A DNA stretch of 18,937 nucleotides, taken from the NCBI GenBank assembly GCA_013695925.1, contig JACCZO010000233.1:1-18937 (forward strand). The letters run 5' to 3'. Positions 1-6,932 of this stretch are shown piece by piece. Each line of letters begins with the position of its first letter. Position 1 is the first letter of the stretch. A model generated the notes under the pieces. That model was not told the DNA's origin. It made no database searches and worked only from the letters and a program-made list of their open reading frames with translations. The stretch is from Chthoniobacterales bacterium (GTDB lineage: Bacteria; Verrucomicrobiota; Verrucomicrobiia; Chthoniobacterales; UBA10450). The translations under genes were made by a program, and so were the position numbers.

Positions 1-867
1 AAAGTTGTGGCCTCCGCGGCGCCTCAGGCGCGACTCTTCACCGGCGCGATCGATCGTAGCTGGGGCATCGCCAGTTTCACCCGCCTCGTCAGCGGGCGGG
101 AAGCCGATCTGCTCGACGAGGGCCCGCTTCTCGAGCCGCCGCCGCAGGAAGTACCCGAAGCTCAGGGCATCCATGCGTTCCCGCGCGGCATGCACGCCGG
201 CACTTGTCTGCACGAGATCATTGAGCAGGTGGATTTTGCGGATCTCGCGAGCGCGCCGGAGATCACGCAGCGACGACTCCGCGCCTACGGCATCAATGGC
301 TTCGACGACGTCGTGAGCGAGAACGTGCGGCGCCTGGCGGCGCTCCCGCTCGCCACCGGGGAAGATCGTTTTGCCCTGCGCGAAGTGCCTAACGAGTCGC
401 GTATCGCGGAGTTGGAGTTTTCCTTCCCGATTCATCGCCTGACGAACGCAAGGCTGGCCGAAGCCTTCGCGCTGGAGCAGTTGCCGTTGCCAATCGAGCG
501 TCTCCAGTTCCAGCCGATCAACGGTTTCCTGACCGGATTCATTGATCTCACTTTCGAGCACGCCGGTCGCTTTTATTTTGCGGATTGGAAATCGAACTGG
601 CTCGGGCCGACTACTGCCGCCTACCGACCCGCGGCCATCGCCGCGGAGATGCAGCGGAATTTCTACACCCTCCAGCTCTGCCTCTACAGCGTGGCCTTGC
701 ATCGCTATCTGCGACTGCGCCAACCCGGCTACGATTTCGACCGGCATTTTGGCGGTGCGTTCTACATTTTCCTGCGCGGCCTCGACCCGGCGCAGCCGGA
801 AAACGGCGTGCATTTCGAGCGCCTGAGCCGCGGTTTTGTCGAGAAACTGAGCGGCGTTTTCGAATGA
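1..867 (+). CDS. recB: RecB C-terminal nuclease domain (5'-truncated by window edge)
   Basis: This is the C-terminal end of the RecB subunit of the RecBCD (exonuclease V) double-strand-break repair helicase-nuclease; the helicase part lies outside the window. The frame is open from base 1, so the GTG at 7 is not a real start. Counting residues from that codon, the RecB nuclease motifs appear in order: AGTCLHEIIEQ (His about 69), ELEFSFP (Glu about 135), GFLTGFIDLTFE (Asp about 180) and FADWKSNWLG (Asp 193, Lys 195), followed by the YTLQLCLYSVAL helix and GGAFYIFLRG near the end. E. coli RecB has the equivalent DYKSNWLG. The catalytic metal-binding set therefore looks intact. The stop codon overlaps the recD start, implying translational coupling. 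One copy of the over-represented 9-mer lies in the gene (387-395). Confidence 0.93.
   Translation, partial: KVVASAAPQARLFTGAIDRSWGIASFTRLVSGREADLLDEGPLLEPPPQEVPEAQGIHAFPRGMHAGTCLHEIIEQVDFADLASAPEITQRRLRAYGINGFDDVVSENVRRLAALPLATGEDRFALREVPNESRIAELEFSFPIHRLTNARLAEAFALEQLPLPIERLQFQPINGFLTGFIDLTFEHAGRFYFADWKSNWLGPTTAAYRPAAIAAEMQRNFYTLQLCLYSVALHRYLRLRQPGYDFDRHFGGAFYIFLRGLDPAQPENGVHFERLSRGFVEKLSGVFE
387..395 (-). repeat. Over-represented 9-mer TCGTTAGGC, site 1
   Basis: Exact copy, minus orientation, in recB; sense codons CCT-AAC-GAG (Pro-Asn-Glu). Confidence 0.6.
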
Positions 868-2546
868 TGATGGAACAGACCAATTTCAGCGCGCTCGACC
901 GGCAGTTCGGCGATTTCCTCCAACGTCTCGAAGGAAGCGACGCTGCCGAAGTGCGGCTGGCCGCGATGTGCGCGAGCCGCGCGCGCGGCGACGGCCACAT
1001 CTGCGTGACCGTGGCGGAGATCGCCGCGCGCGAAGATGCTCCGACGGCGGCGACGCTGCGGAAGAAGTTGCGCGGGAGTAAGGTGGTCGGCGCGCCCGGA
1101 GACTTCACGCCGCTGGTGCTCGACACGCATGATCGGCTCTATCTGCGCCGCTATTGGGAATACGAACAGCAGCTCGCGCAGGCGATTCTCTCGCGCGCCG
1201 CCGCATCTTCTCCGGCCGCCCGCGAGGACGAAACCGACCTGCAGAAAGTCGCCGCCGCGCGAGCGGTCGCGCAAAAGTTTACCGTCATCACCGGCGGCCC
1301 CGGCACCGGTAAAACCCAAACCGTCACGACCATTCTCCGCCTTCTCCTCGCTCAGCCCGACGGCGAGAAGCTGCGAATCGCCCTCGCCGCGCCCACCGGA
1401 AAAGCCGCCGCGCGTCTGACCGAATCGGTGCGTGCGGTGCAGCAGACTTTTGAGGCGACCACGATCCACCGGCTGCTCGGTTATCTGCCCGGCTCCGCCA
1501 GTTTTCGACACGACGCCGATCACCCGCTCAACGCCGATGTCGTGATCGTGGATGAAGCCTCCATGGTCGACCTCGCGCTCATGGCGAAACTCGTGGCTGC
1601 TGTGCCTCCGGCCGCGCGCCTGATCCTGCTCGGCGACCGCGACCAACTCGCATCGGTCGAAGCCGGAAGCGTCCTCGCCGACATTTGCGCCGCGGCCGCA
1701 GAGGCTTTGCCTAACGAACCGCTCCGCCGCGCCTTGGTGGCGTTGCAGCACAGCTTTCGCTTTGCCAAATCCGGCGGCATTTACCGAGTTAGCAGCGCGG
1801 TCAACGCCGGTGACGCCGACGCCGCCATCGGGGCGTTGCAACAAACGGTCGACGAAGAGGCGCGCTGGGAACCGCTCCCGTCATCGGCGAGGCTCCCCGC
1901 CGCGTTGCGCGAGCGGGTGCTCGGGGCGTTCCGGCCGTGCCTCGAGGCAAACGACCCGCTCCAGGCGCTCGCGCGGCTCAAGGAATTCCGGATCCTCTGC
2001 GCGGTTCGGCACGGACCTTTCGGAGTGGAGCACCTGAACGCGATCGCGGAAGAGCTCTTCGCCCAGGCGGGTCTGATCGCGCCGAAGCGTGGCTGGTATG
2101 GTGGCCAGCCGCTGACGATCACGCAGAACGACTACAACCTCGGACTTTTCAACGGCGATAGCGGCATCATCCTCCCCGACCCGGAGAGCGATGAAGAGCT
2201 GCGCGCCTTTTTCCTCTCCGCGGAAGGGAAACTCCGGCGCTATCTCCCCTCCCGGCTGCCGCAGCACGAGACCGCTTTCGCCATGACAGTGCATAAGAGC
2301 CAGGGCTCCGAGCTCGACCGCCTCCTCCTGATCCTGCCCGAGAAAGAAAGCCTGCTCCTCACGCGAGAGTTACTCTACACCGCGATCACGCGGGCCCGCC
2401 AGCAGGTCGAGATCTGGGCCTCGGAAGAAGTTTTGCGCAGGGCAATCGGTCGCCAGGTGAGTCGCAACTCCGGCCTCCGCGACGCGCTTTTGACCTCGGC
2501 GCCCGCAGGAGAAACCGGGAGCCGGCAATCGGGTTCGAACCGATGA
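864..2546 (+). CDS. recD: RecD, exodeoxyribonuclease V alpha subunit (5'-3' helicase)
   Basis: This is the 560-aa RecD subunit of RecBCD, an SF1B helicase. Three consecutive ATGs (864, 867, 870) overlap the recB stop; the first gives an ATGA overlap. Visible helicase motifs are GGPGTGKT (Walker A, residues 144-151), a second GKAAARL block near 179, VVIVDEASMVD (Walker B, about 226-236), GDRDQL (257-262), the nucleic-acid motif TVHKSQGSE (475-483) and ELLYTAITRAR (502-512). Length is close to E. coli RecD (608 aa). An upstream extension to 585 is open but lies inside recB and is unlikely. The last nine codons, including the stop, lie in the tRNA-Thr gene on the opposite strand, so the C-terminal tail (about GSRQSGSNR) is antisense tRNA sequence. 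No recC is visible in the window; it may lie upstream of recB. Confidence 0.95.
   Translation: MMMEQTNFSALDRQFGDFLQRLEGSDAAEVRLAAMCASRARGDGHICVTVAEIAAREDAPTAATLRKKLRGSKVVGAPGDFTPLVLDTHDRLYLRRYWEYEQQLAQAILSRAAASSPAAREDETDLQKVAAARAVAQKFTVITGGPGTGKTQTVTTILRLLLAQPDGEKLRIALAAPTGKAAARLTESVRAVQQTFEATTIHRLLGYLPGSASFRHDADHPLNADVVIVDEASMVDLALMAKLVAAVPPAARLILLGDRDQLASVEAGSVLADICAAAAEALPNEPLRRALVALQHSFRFAKSGGIYRVSSAVNAGDADAAIGALQQTVDEEARWEPLPSSARLPAALRERVLGAFRPCLEANDPLQALARLKEFRILCAVRHGPFGVEHLNAIAEELFAQAGLIAPKRGWYGGQPLTITQNDYNLGLFNGDSGIILPDPESDEELRAFFLSAEGKLRRYLPSRLPQHETAFAMTVHKSQGSELDRLLLILPEKESLLLTRELLYTAITRARQQVEIWASEEVLRRAIGRQVSRNSGLRDALLTSAPAGETGSRQSGSNR
1709..1717 (-). repeat. Over-represented 9-mer TCGTTAGGC, site 2
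   Basis: Exact copy, minus orientation, in recD; sense codons CCT-AAC-GAA. Confidence 0.6.
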
Positions 2547-2592
2547 CCTGCTGATTACAAATCAGCTGCTCTACCAACTGAGCTATGCCGGC
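2520..2592 (-). tRNA. tRNA-Thr (anticodon UGU)
   Basis: Read on the minus strand, the 73-nt sequence folds as a standard cloverleaf. It has a 7-bp acceptor stem GCCGGCA/TGCCGGC, D-arm AGCTCAGTTGGTAGAGC, anticodon stem GCTGA/TCAGC around loop TTTGTAA (anticodon TGT), and T-arm with GGTTCGAACC. The discriminator base is U at 2520. The 3' CCA is not encoded, as the following bases are TCC. The 5' end is 9 nt downstream of the GNAT gene stop on the same strand, so the tRNA is either co-transcribed with that gene or uses a promoter inside it. Its 3' 27 nt overlap recD antisense. Confidence 0.96.
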
Positions 2593-2601
2593 AAAGGCGT
2601 C

Positions 2602-3321
2602 TTACACTAGTGCGCCGCCACGACGAGACAAGCGCGCGGGCGAATCTGTGTTGGCCGAAAGCGGCCCTGCCGTTTCCAGATTCTTGATGACCGTGCTGAG
2701 GTAAACGGATTCCGGATAGAACGAACGGTATTTCGTAATCTCAGCCCGGTTCATGACCCGAAAACCATAGCGCTCAAACATCTTTTCGCCGCGCCGGCTT
2801 CCGAAGGTCACGATCTGTCCGTAAACGCTTTTCTCGCCCCAACCGTAGAGGTAACTCAGATACGCGCTCATCAGCGCGCGGGTGGTCGACATTTTGCGCG
2901 CCTCCGGGAGCAGGTTGATGTGAAAGTGAGGGGTGCGAGCGGGCGCGGCCGGCACTTCGCGCCAGCCATTCATCACAATCCAGCGAATGAACCGCCGCGA
3001 GACGACGTTGTAGCGTGGATAACGCAGGAGCGAGCGGACAAAAAGAACGATGTTCTGCTGGAAGGAATAGAGCTGGTTGAGCAGCGGCTTGCGCGATCCG
3101 AGCAGGTACCCTTTCAACTCGCCGTTGACTTCGAGGACGAACGACGATTCGGGCTCGTGGTCCGTGTAATAGGTAGTGAGAAAATCAGCGAACAATTCGC
3201 GGTCCTCGTAAACCGGATCGATCGGCTCTCCGAGAAAACCAGTGCGACAACACAACTCGCGCACCGCCGCGCGATCGGACGGAGCGAAGCCTCGAATCGT
3301 GTAGGCGGGTTCGGATTTCAT
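2602..3321 (-). CDS. GNAT-family N-acetyltransferase
   Basis: A 239-aa protein with GNAT-fold features: an N-terminal beta strand with YTIRGFAPSDRAAVRELC, an extended first half containing ELKGYLLGSRKP (about 69-79), the strand HFHINLLPEAR (132-142) leading into the acetyl-CoA-binding region, and GEKMFERYGFRVM (178-190), the usual GNAT C-terminal helix-strand. The acceptor cannot be told from sequence. It lies 68 nt downstream of a GT4 glycosyltransferase on the same strand, so acetylation of a sugar, lipid or surface glycan is a reasonable inference. A GGAG lies directly against the ATG, too close for an ordinary ribosome-binding site, so the start is not certain. Two more in-frame residues upstream would not alter the fold. 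Confidence 0.8.
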   Translation of the reverse strand: MKSEPAYTIRGFAPSDRAAVRELCCRTGFLGEPIDPVYEDRELFADFLTTYYTDHEPESSFVLEVNGELKGYLLGSRKPLLNQLYSFQQNIVLFVRSLLRYPRYNVVSRRFIRWIVMNGWREVPAAPARTPHFHINLLPEARKMSTTRALMSAYLSYLYGWGEKSVYGQIVTFGSRRGEKMFERYGFRVMNRAEITKYRSFYPESVYLSTVIKNLETAGPLSANTDSPARLSRRGGALV

Positions 3322-3389
3322 CTCCCGGAGGTTAACGCGGCGGCCTCTTCCCGCAAGCCGCGCTCGTTCCGCGAGATTTCTGGCTTGCC

Positions 3390-4565
3390 CTAGCCGGCGT
3401 GATATCCCATCCGTACTTCGTCATAAAGACGGAAGAGTTTCTTGAAGACGACCGGCCAGGCGTAGGCTTCCCGCACCGCTTTCGCCGCAGCCTGACCAGC
3501 CGCGCGCAGATCATCCGCCCCTGCCGCCGCCGCGACCGCGTCGGCCAGCGCTTCAGCCGAGTTTTCCGAAGCCCAATGCTTCTGGCCGCCAAAAATGATC
3601 CGGTCCATATAGCTGCCGCGAATCCCCACCACTGGCGTTCCGCAGGCCTGGCTCTCGAGCGCAGTGAGGCCAAAGGTCTCCTGCACGCCGGGATGAACGA
3701 GAAGATCGGCTGCGCGATAGAAACGGGCGAGTTCTTCCGAGTCGGTCGAGTATGGCTGCCAGGTCACGGCGCCGACGCGCTCCTGCAAGGTTTGCAACGC
3801 CCCGCGCTGCAGGCCATCGCCAACGATCAGAAGATGGTAGCGGCCCGGCTCCCGCCTAACGAGAAGCTGGAAAGCGCCGAACAGAGTCTGGGTGTTTTTT
3901 TCCTGAGCCAGCCGTCCGACATAAAGCAGGAGGCGGCAGGCGGGCGGAATGCCTAACGACTCGCGGGTCGCCGCGGCATCGTCCGGTTGCGGCCGGAAAA
4001 CGTCGGTGTTCACACCCAGGTCCACTGGATGCACGTTGTGCACGCCCCAGGCGGTCAGCACCTGGCCGAGGCGCGCCGAGGGGACAAGGGTCGCCTCGAA
4101 ACGATTGTAGACCTGCCGCACGTAGCGGCGGGCCAGGTCCATCGTGAGTTCCGTCGCCGTCCGGCCCAGAAACCGCGCGGTCGTGCGCAGGTAAGCCTCT
4201 GGAAAATGCGAATGATAAAACCCGACCACCGGGATGCGGAGTGCGCTTCCAGAAGCGATCGCTTTCCAGGCCACCTGGTAGGGATCGCCTGATTCGATCA
4301 GATGTGGTTGCTCGCGTTCGAGGATTTCTTCGATCGCGCGCAGGTTCAGCAGCGCGCGATAGCGCGACGTGCGCGAGAGCAAAGGGGAACGAATCGAGTA
4401 AATCCGCGAGCGCTCGGCCGCGATCATCTCGGTCCTGGGGCCGGGAATGATGAGGACGTGCTCGTCCTCGGTTTCCGCCTGGATGTAGCCGATTTTTTCG
4501 TGCACGTAACGTTTCACCCCGCCGCTGAGCGGCGAGTAGAATTGCGTCAGATCGCAAAGCTTCAA
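3390..4565 (-). CDS. Glycosyltransferase family 4 (GT-B fold)
   Basis: A 391-aa retaining GT4 enzyme that transfers a sugar from a nucleotide-sugar donor. The N-terminal domain starts with LTQFYSPLSGGVKRYVHEK, the glycine-rich acceptor-side loop, then GFYHSHFPEAY (about 115-125). The C-terminal domain has LLYVGRLAQEKN (about 213-224; Arg 218 and Lys 223 contact donor phosphates in the family) and VQETFGLTALESQACGTP, where Glu 296 and Glu 304 form the E-x7-E signature. It resembles mannosyltransferases of the PimB/MgtA type, but donor and acceptor are unknown. The start is TTG at 4563-4565; it gives the usual family N-terminus, no in-frame ATG lies just upstream, and no clear Shine-Dalgarno is present. 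It is followed by the GNAT gene, probably in one transcript. Two exact copies of the 9-mer TCGTTAGGC lie in the coding strand. Confidence 0.9.
   Translation of the reverse strand: MKLCDLTQFYSPLSGGVKRYVHEKIGYIQAETEDEHVLIIPGPRTEMIAAERSRIYSIRSPLLSRTSRYRALLNLRAIEEILEREQPHLIESGDPYQVAWKAIASGSALRIPVVGFYHSHFPEAYLRTTARFLGRTATELTMDLARRYVRQVYNRFEATLVPSARLGQVLTAWGVHNVHPVDLGVNTDVFRPQPDDAAATRESLGIPPACRLLLYVGRLAQEKNTQTLFGAFQLLVRREPGRYHLLIVGDGLQRGALQTLQERVGAVTWQPYSTDSEELARFYRAADLLVHPGVQETFGLTALESQACGTPVVGIRGSYMDRIIFGGQKHWASENSAEALADAVAAAAGADDLRAAGQAAAKAVREAYAWPVVFKKLFRLYDEVRMGYHAG
3854..3862 (-). repeat. Over-represented 9-mer TCGTTAGGC, site 3
   Basis: Exact copy in the GT4 coding strand, read as CTC-GTT-AGG (Leu-Val-Arg) with the rare codon AGG. 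Confidence 0.6.
3951..3959 (-). repeat. Over-represented 9-mer TCGTTAGGC, site 4
   Basis: Exact copy in the GT4 coding strand, read in a different frame as TCG-TTA-GGC (Ser-Leu-Gly), with the rare codon TTA. Confidence 0.6.
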
Positions 4566-4573
4566 GCGCCCAT

Positions 4574-4601
4574 TGTAGCCGTTTCCCTGTGGGAAACGCG
4601 A
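4574..4601 (+). repeat. REP-like palindromic repeat, copy A
   Basis: A 28-nt element whose core is an 8-bp perfect stem CGTTTCCC/GGGAAACG with TGT loop (4580-4598), preceded by TGTAGC and followed by CGA. It matches copy B (4628-4655, opposite strand) at 24 of 28 positions. Two of the four differences fall at paired stem positions and keep the pairing. It sits just upstream of the GT4 start codon. Confidence 0.75.
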
Positions 4602-4627
4602 ACTGTGCGCTGCGGCCGGGTCGGATC

Positions 4628-4655
4628 TCGCGCTTCCCAGAGGGAAGCGACTACA
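4628..4655 (-). repeat. REP-like palindromic repeat, copy B (inverted)
   Basis: Read on the minus strand, this begins TGTAGTCGCTTCCCTC and has an 8-bp stem CGCTTCCC/GGGAAGCG (4631-4649) with a 3-nt loop. It is inverted relative to copy A and separated from it by 26 nt, an arrangement like the BIMEs of enterobacteria. The trxB stop codon TAG (4651-4653) is part of the repeat. It could act as a transcript-end stem-loop for trxB; there is no T-tract. Confidence 0.75.
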
Positions 4656-5568
4656 GGCCGCTGAGGTACTTTTCCGCTTCGATTGCCGCCGCGCAGCCGG
4701 AGCCAGCCGCGGTCACGGCCTGTCGATAAACGCGGTCGGCCACGTCGCCCGCGATAAAAATTCCCGGGTGCTTGCTCTCCGCCAGATGCCTAACGATAAG
4801 GTAGCCGTCCGGATCCGTTTCCAGTTTGCCGGCAAACGCCTGCGTGTTGGGGTCGTGCCCGATGGCGACGAAGACGCAGGCCACGGGCAGAATCCGCTCC
4901 TCTTTGGTCACGACATTGCGCAGCTCGACCGCGGTCATCTCGCCCTTCTCGTCGGGAATATATTTCAGCACCACGGAATTCCAGATCGGCTCGATCTTTT
5001 CGCAGGCCAGCACGCGATCGGCCATGATCTTGGAGGCGCGCAACTGATCGCGCCGATGAATCAGATAAACCTTGGAAGCAAACCGGGTCAGGAAGAGCGC
5101 TTCCTCCGCCGCCGAATCGCCGCCGCCGACCACACAGACCGGGACATTGCGATAAAAGGCGCCGTCGCAGGTCGCGCAACTGGTTAGCCCATGACCAATC
5201 AGCTTTTCTTCGTTCTCCAGCCCAAGCCAGCGCGCGGAGGCGCCGCTCGCGATGATGAGCGCCTGGGTCTCGAGCCATTCGTCATCCGCTTTCAGCCGCA
5301 CGTGGTCGCCGGCGAATTCCAAGTCGGTCGCGACCGCGTAGGAAAAACGCGCCCCAAAATTTTCCGCCTGTTTGTGCATGTTCATGATCAACTGCGGACC
5401 ATCGATGCCCTCGGGGAAGCCGGGGAAATTTTCCACCATGGTAGTAGTCGAGAGCTGGCCGCCAGGCTGCCCGCCTTCGAGCACGAGCGGGCTCAGATTG
5501 GCGCGCGCGGCATAAATCGCGGCGGTCAGGCCCGCGCAACCGCTCCCGACAATGATGACTTTCTCCAT
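4651..5568 (-). CDS. trxB: Thioredoxin-disulfide reductase
   Basis: A 305-aa flavoenzyme that passes electrons from NADPH through FAD to thioredoxin in the cytoplasm. The FAD-binding motif is GSGCAGLTAA (8-17), the redox-active pair is in SCATCDGAF (Cys 131, Cys 134), the NADPH-binding motif is VVGGGDSAAEEALFL (about 147-160) with HRRDQLRASK (171-180), and the C-terminal FAD motif is GDVADRVYRQAVTAAGSG (about 274-291). Length matches the family. The chosen start is ATG 5566-5568, which puts the Rossmann motif directly at the N-terminus; an in-frame ATG at 5584-5586 would add six residues. The frame stays open far upstream, but that extension has no family similarity. It is divergent from the small membrane-protein gene and first in a run with the GT4 and GNAT genes. 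Confidence 0.96.
   Translation of the reverse strand: MEKVIIVGSGCAGLTAAIYAARANLSPLVLEGGQPGGQLSTTTMVENFPGFPEGIDGPQLIMNMHKQAENFGARFSYAVATDLEFAGDHVRLKADDEWLETQALIIASGASARWLGLENEEKLIGHGLTSCATCDGAFYRNVPVCVVGGGDSAAEEALFLTRFASKVYLIHRRDQLRASKIMADRVLACEKIEPIWNSVVLKYIPDEKGEMTAVELRNVVTKEERILPVACVFVAIGHDPNTQAFAGKLETDPDGYLIVRHLAESKHPGIFIAGDVADRVYRQAVTAAGSGCAAAIEAEKYLSGL
4788..4796 (-). repeat. Over-represented 9-mer TCGTTAGGC, site 5
   Basis: Exact copy in the trxB coding strand, read ATC-GTT-AGG-CAT. Confidence 0.6.
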
Positions 5569-5709
5569 GCGGGCCAAGGGTAGCATGGAGCCCGTTGGCG
5601 ATCTAATCACGTGGCGCCGCAGGGAAAAATTTCGCAACCAACCGAACTGGCTCGCCTTTTCCCCAAACAAAATAGCGTCTGCCAGCCGCTCCCTGACGAA
5701 ACCACTTTT

Positions 5710-5976
5710 ATGAACACGACAAACGTCAGGACGGATTACACAGGGATTCACCACGGCGAGGGCCCGGTGGCGAAAGCAATCGAGCGGCAGACAAGCAAGC
5801 TTCCTTCCGACACTTTTCTTTGGCTCGCCTTCGGTTCGATCGCGCTCTCGCTCGGCCTCCGCCTTTCGGGCCAGCGGGACCAGTCCCACTTTGTGGGCCA
5901 TTGGGCGCCGACGATCCTGCTCCTGGGTCTTTACAACAAACTGGTGAAGCTCTTCGGTTCGGAAGCGCAACCCTAA
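5710..5976 (+). CDS. Small conserved membrane protein of unknown function
   Basis: An 88-aa protein starting MNTTNVRTDYTGIHHGEG. The first half is soluble and includes AKAIERQTSKLPSDTFLW; it is followed by two hydrophobic segments, about residues 36-54 (TFLWLAFGSIALSLGLRL) and 63-80 (GHWAPTILLLGLYNKLVK), suggesting two membrane passes or a hairpin. I recognise the pattern SDTFLW...GSIALSLGL...WAPTILLLGLYNKLVK as a recurring small hypothetical family in soil bacteria, with no known function. The frame is open back to 5611, but the ATG at 5710 removes a non-conserved leader. It is 141 nt from the divergent trxB, so the gap probably holds both promoters; none could be pinned down. Confidence 0.75.
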   Translation: MNTTNVRTDYTGIHHGEGPVAKAIERQTSKLPSDTFLWLAFGSIALSLGLRLSGQRDQSHFVGHWAPTILLLGLYNKLVKLFGSEAQP

Positions 5977-5986
5977 CCAGGGCGGC

Positions 5987-6014
5987 CTCGAGCTGGCGCG
6001 AGGAGAAGCTCGAG
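5987..6014 (+). other. Stem-loop after the small membrane-protein gene
   Basis: An 8-bp perfect inverted repeat, CTCGAGCT (5987-5994) and AGCTCGAG (6007-6014), with a 12-nt loop begins 10 nt after the stop codon. No T-tract follows, so it is not a standard intrinsic terminator. It may protect the transcript end or act as a weak, Rho-assisted stop before the fpg gene. Confidence 0.4.
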
Positions 6015-6052
6015 TCACGAGTGGCAGGCCCGGCACTGCCGATTCCAGAGAG

Positions 6053-6853
6053 ATGCCGGAGCTCGCCGAGGTAGAATATTTTCGCAAACGCTGGGACGTG
6101 GGACTGGGCGAAAAGGTGCGCGCGGTGCAAGCGCACGGCACGAAACGGATCTTTCGCGGGACCGATGTGCGCGCGATGTCGCGCCGTCTGACTGGGCAAC
6201 TACTGGAAAGCTCTGTCGCGCGCGGCAAGCAGATGCTCTTTCGCTTCGCCGGGCATAACTGGCTTGGCATTCACCTCGGGATGAGCGGACATCTCCGCAC
6301 GGAAGCTTCCGGTTTCGGCGCCGGCAAACACGATCATCTTGTCCTCGAGCAGAAAAAGCAGGCCCTCGTCTTTCGCGATGCGCGGCAGTTTGGCCGGGTC
6401 CGTTTTCATCATGGCGAAGAAGCGCCGGAATGGTGGGCAGCGAGTGGGCCGGAAATTCAGTCGCCAGCTTTTAGCCTGACGGCGATGACTGAATTCGTTA
6501 GGCGGCATGCCCGCGCCCCGATTAAAGCGGTGCTTCTGATGCAAAGCGGGTTTCCCGGAATCGGTAACTGGATGGCGGACGAGATTCTCTGGCGGGCGAA
6601 AATTGCGCCGCGACGAAAGGCGGGGGCACTCAACGCAAAAATGCTGGGCACTCTCTGGCGCAGCGTCCGTTTTGTCTCCCGGGCTTCGCTGCGCACAATT
6701 GGCCGCGACAACTCTGATCCGCCCAAGGGCTGGCTGCTGCACGAGCGCTGGAGAGCGGGCGGAAAATGCCCGATCCACCAGACCGTCCTGCGCCGGGCGA
6801 AGATCGGTGGGCGGACCACGGCCTGGTGTCCGAGGTGCCAATCAGCTCGTTAG
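6053..6853 (+). CDS. mutM: Formamidopyrimidine-DNA glycosylase family protein (Fpg/MutM-like)
   Basis: A 266-aa Fpg/Nei-fold DNA glycosylase/AP lyase, which removes oxidised bases such as 8-oxoguanine. The N-terminus MPELAEVE supplies the catalytic Pro 2 and Glu 3 (the commonest form is PELPEVE). Lys 59 in RGKQMLF matches E. coli Lys 57. LGMSGHLR (75-82), FRDARQFGRV (about 107-116) and the helix-two-turn-helix GIGNWMADEILW (169-180) are present. The zinc finger is atypical: Cys 239 and His 242 (CPIH), then Cys 259 and Cys 262 (CPRC), so one of the usual four cysteines is His. This could still bind zinc. The match to Fpg rather than Nei rests on overall pattern; substrate preference is not certain. 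GAGAG lies just before the ATG. The stop codon lies inside a copy of the 9-mer motif. Confidence 0.88.
   Translation: MPELAEVEYFRKRWDVGLGEKVRAVQAHGTKRIFRGTDVRAMSRRLTGQLLESSVARGKQMLFRFAGHNWLGIHLGMSGHLRTEASGFGAGKHDHLVLEQKKQALVFRDARQFGRVRFHHGEEAPEWWAASGPEIQSPAFSLTAMTEFVRRHARAPIKAVLLMQSGFPGIGNWMADEILWRAKIAPRRKAGALNAKMLGTLWRSVRFVSRASLRTIGRDNSDPPKGWLLHERWRAGGKCPIHQTVLRRAKIGGRTTAWCPRCQSAR
6495..6503 (+). repeat. Over-represented 9-mer TCGTTAGGC, site 6
   Basis: Exact copy in the mutM coding strand, read TTC-GTT-AGG-CGG. Confidence 0.6.
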
Positions 6854-6855
6854 GC
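6847..6855 (+). repeat. Over-represented 9-mer TCGTTAGGC, site 7
   Basis: Exact copy spanning the end of mutM; its TAG (6851-6853) is the mutM stop codon. Confidence 0.6.
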
Positions 6856-6932
6856 CGCGAGATGGAGCAACTATTCGCCCGGCTTATCCTCCCCGGGGTA
6901 AAGAAAGGAGGCGCAATGCCGGAGTCTTATTC

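Noticed and set aside
762..1844. A 360-codon minus-strand open frame opposite recD.
   Set aside because: Its sequence is arginine/glycine-rich with no family pattern, and recD on the other strand is complete.
5987..6014. Intrinsic terminator after the small membrane-protein gene.
   Set aside because: The stem is followed by mixed sequence with no T-run.
5569..6270. N-terminal extension of trxB up to 6270.
   Set aside because: It would overlap the membrane-protein gene and mutM antisense, and trxB already has a full-length family N-terminus at 5568.
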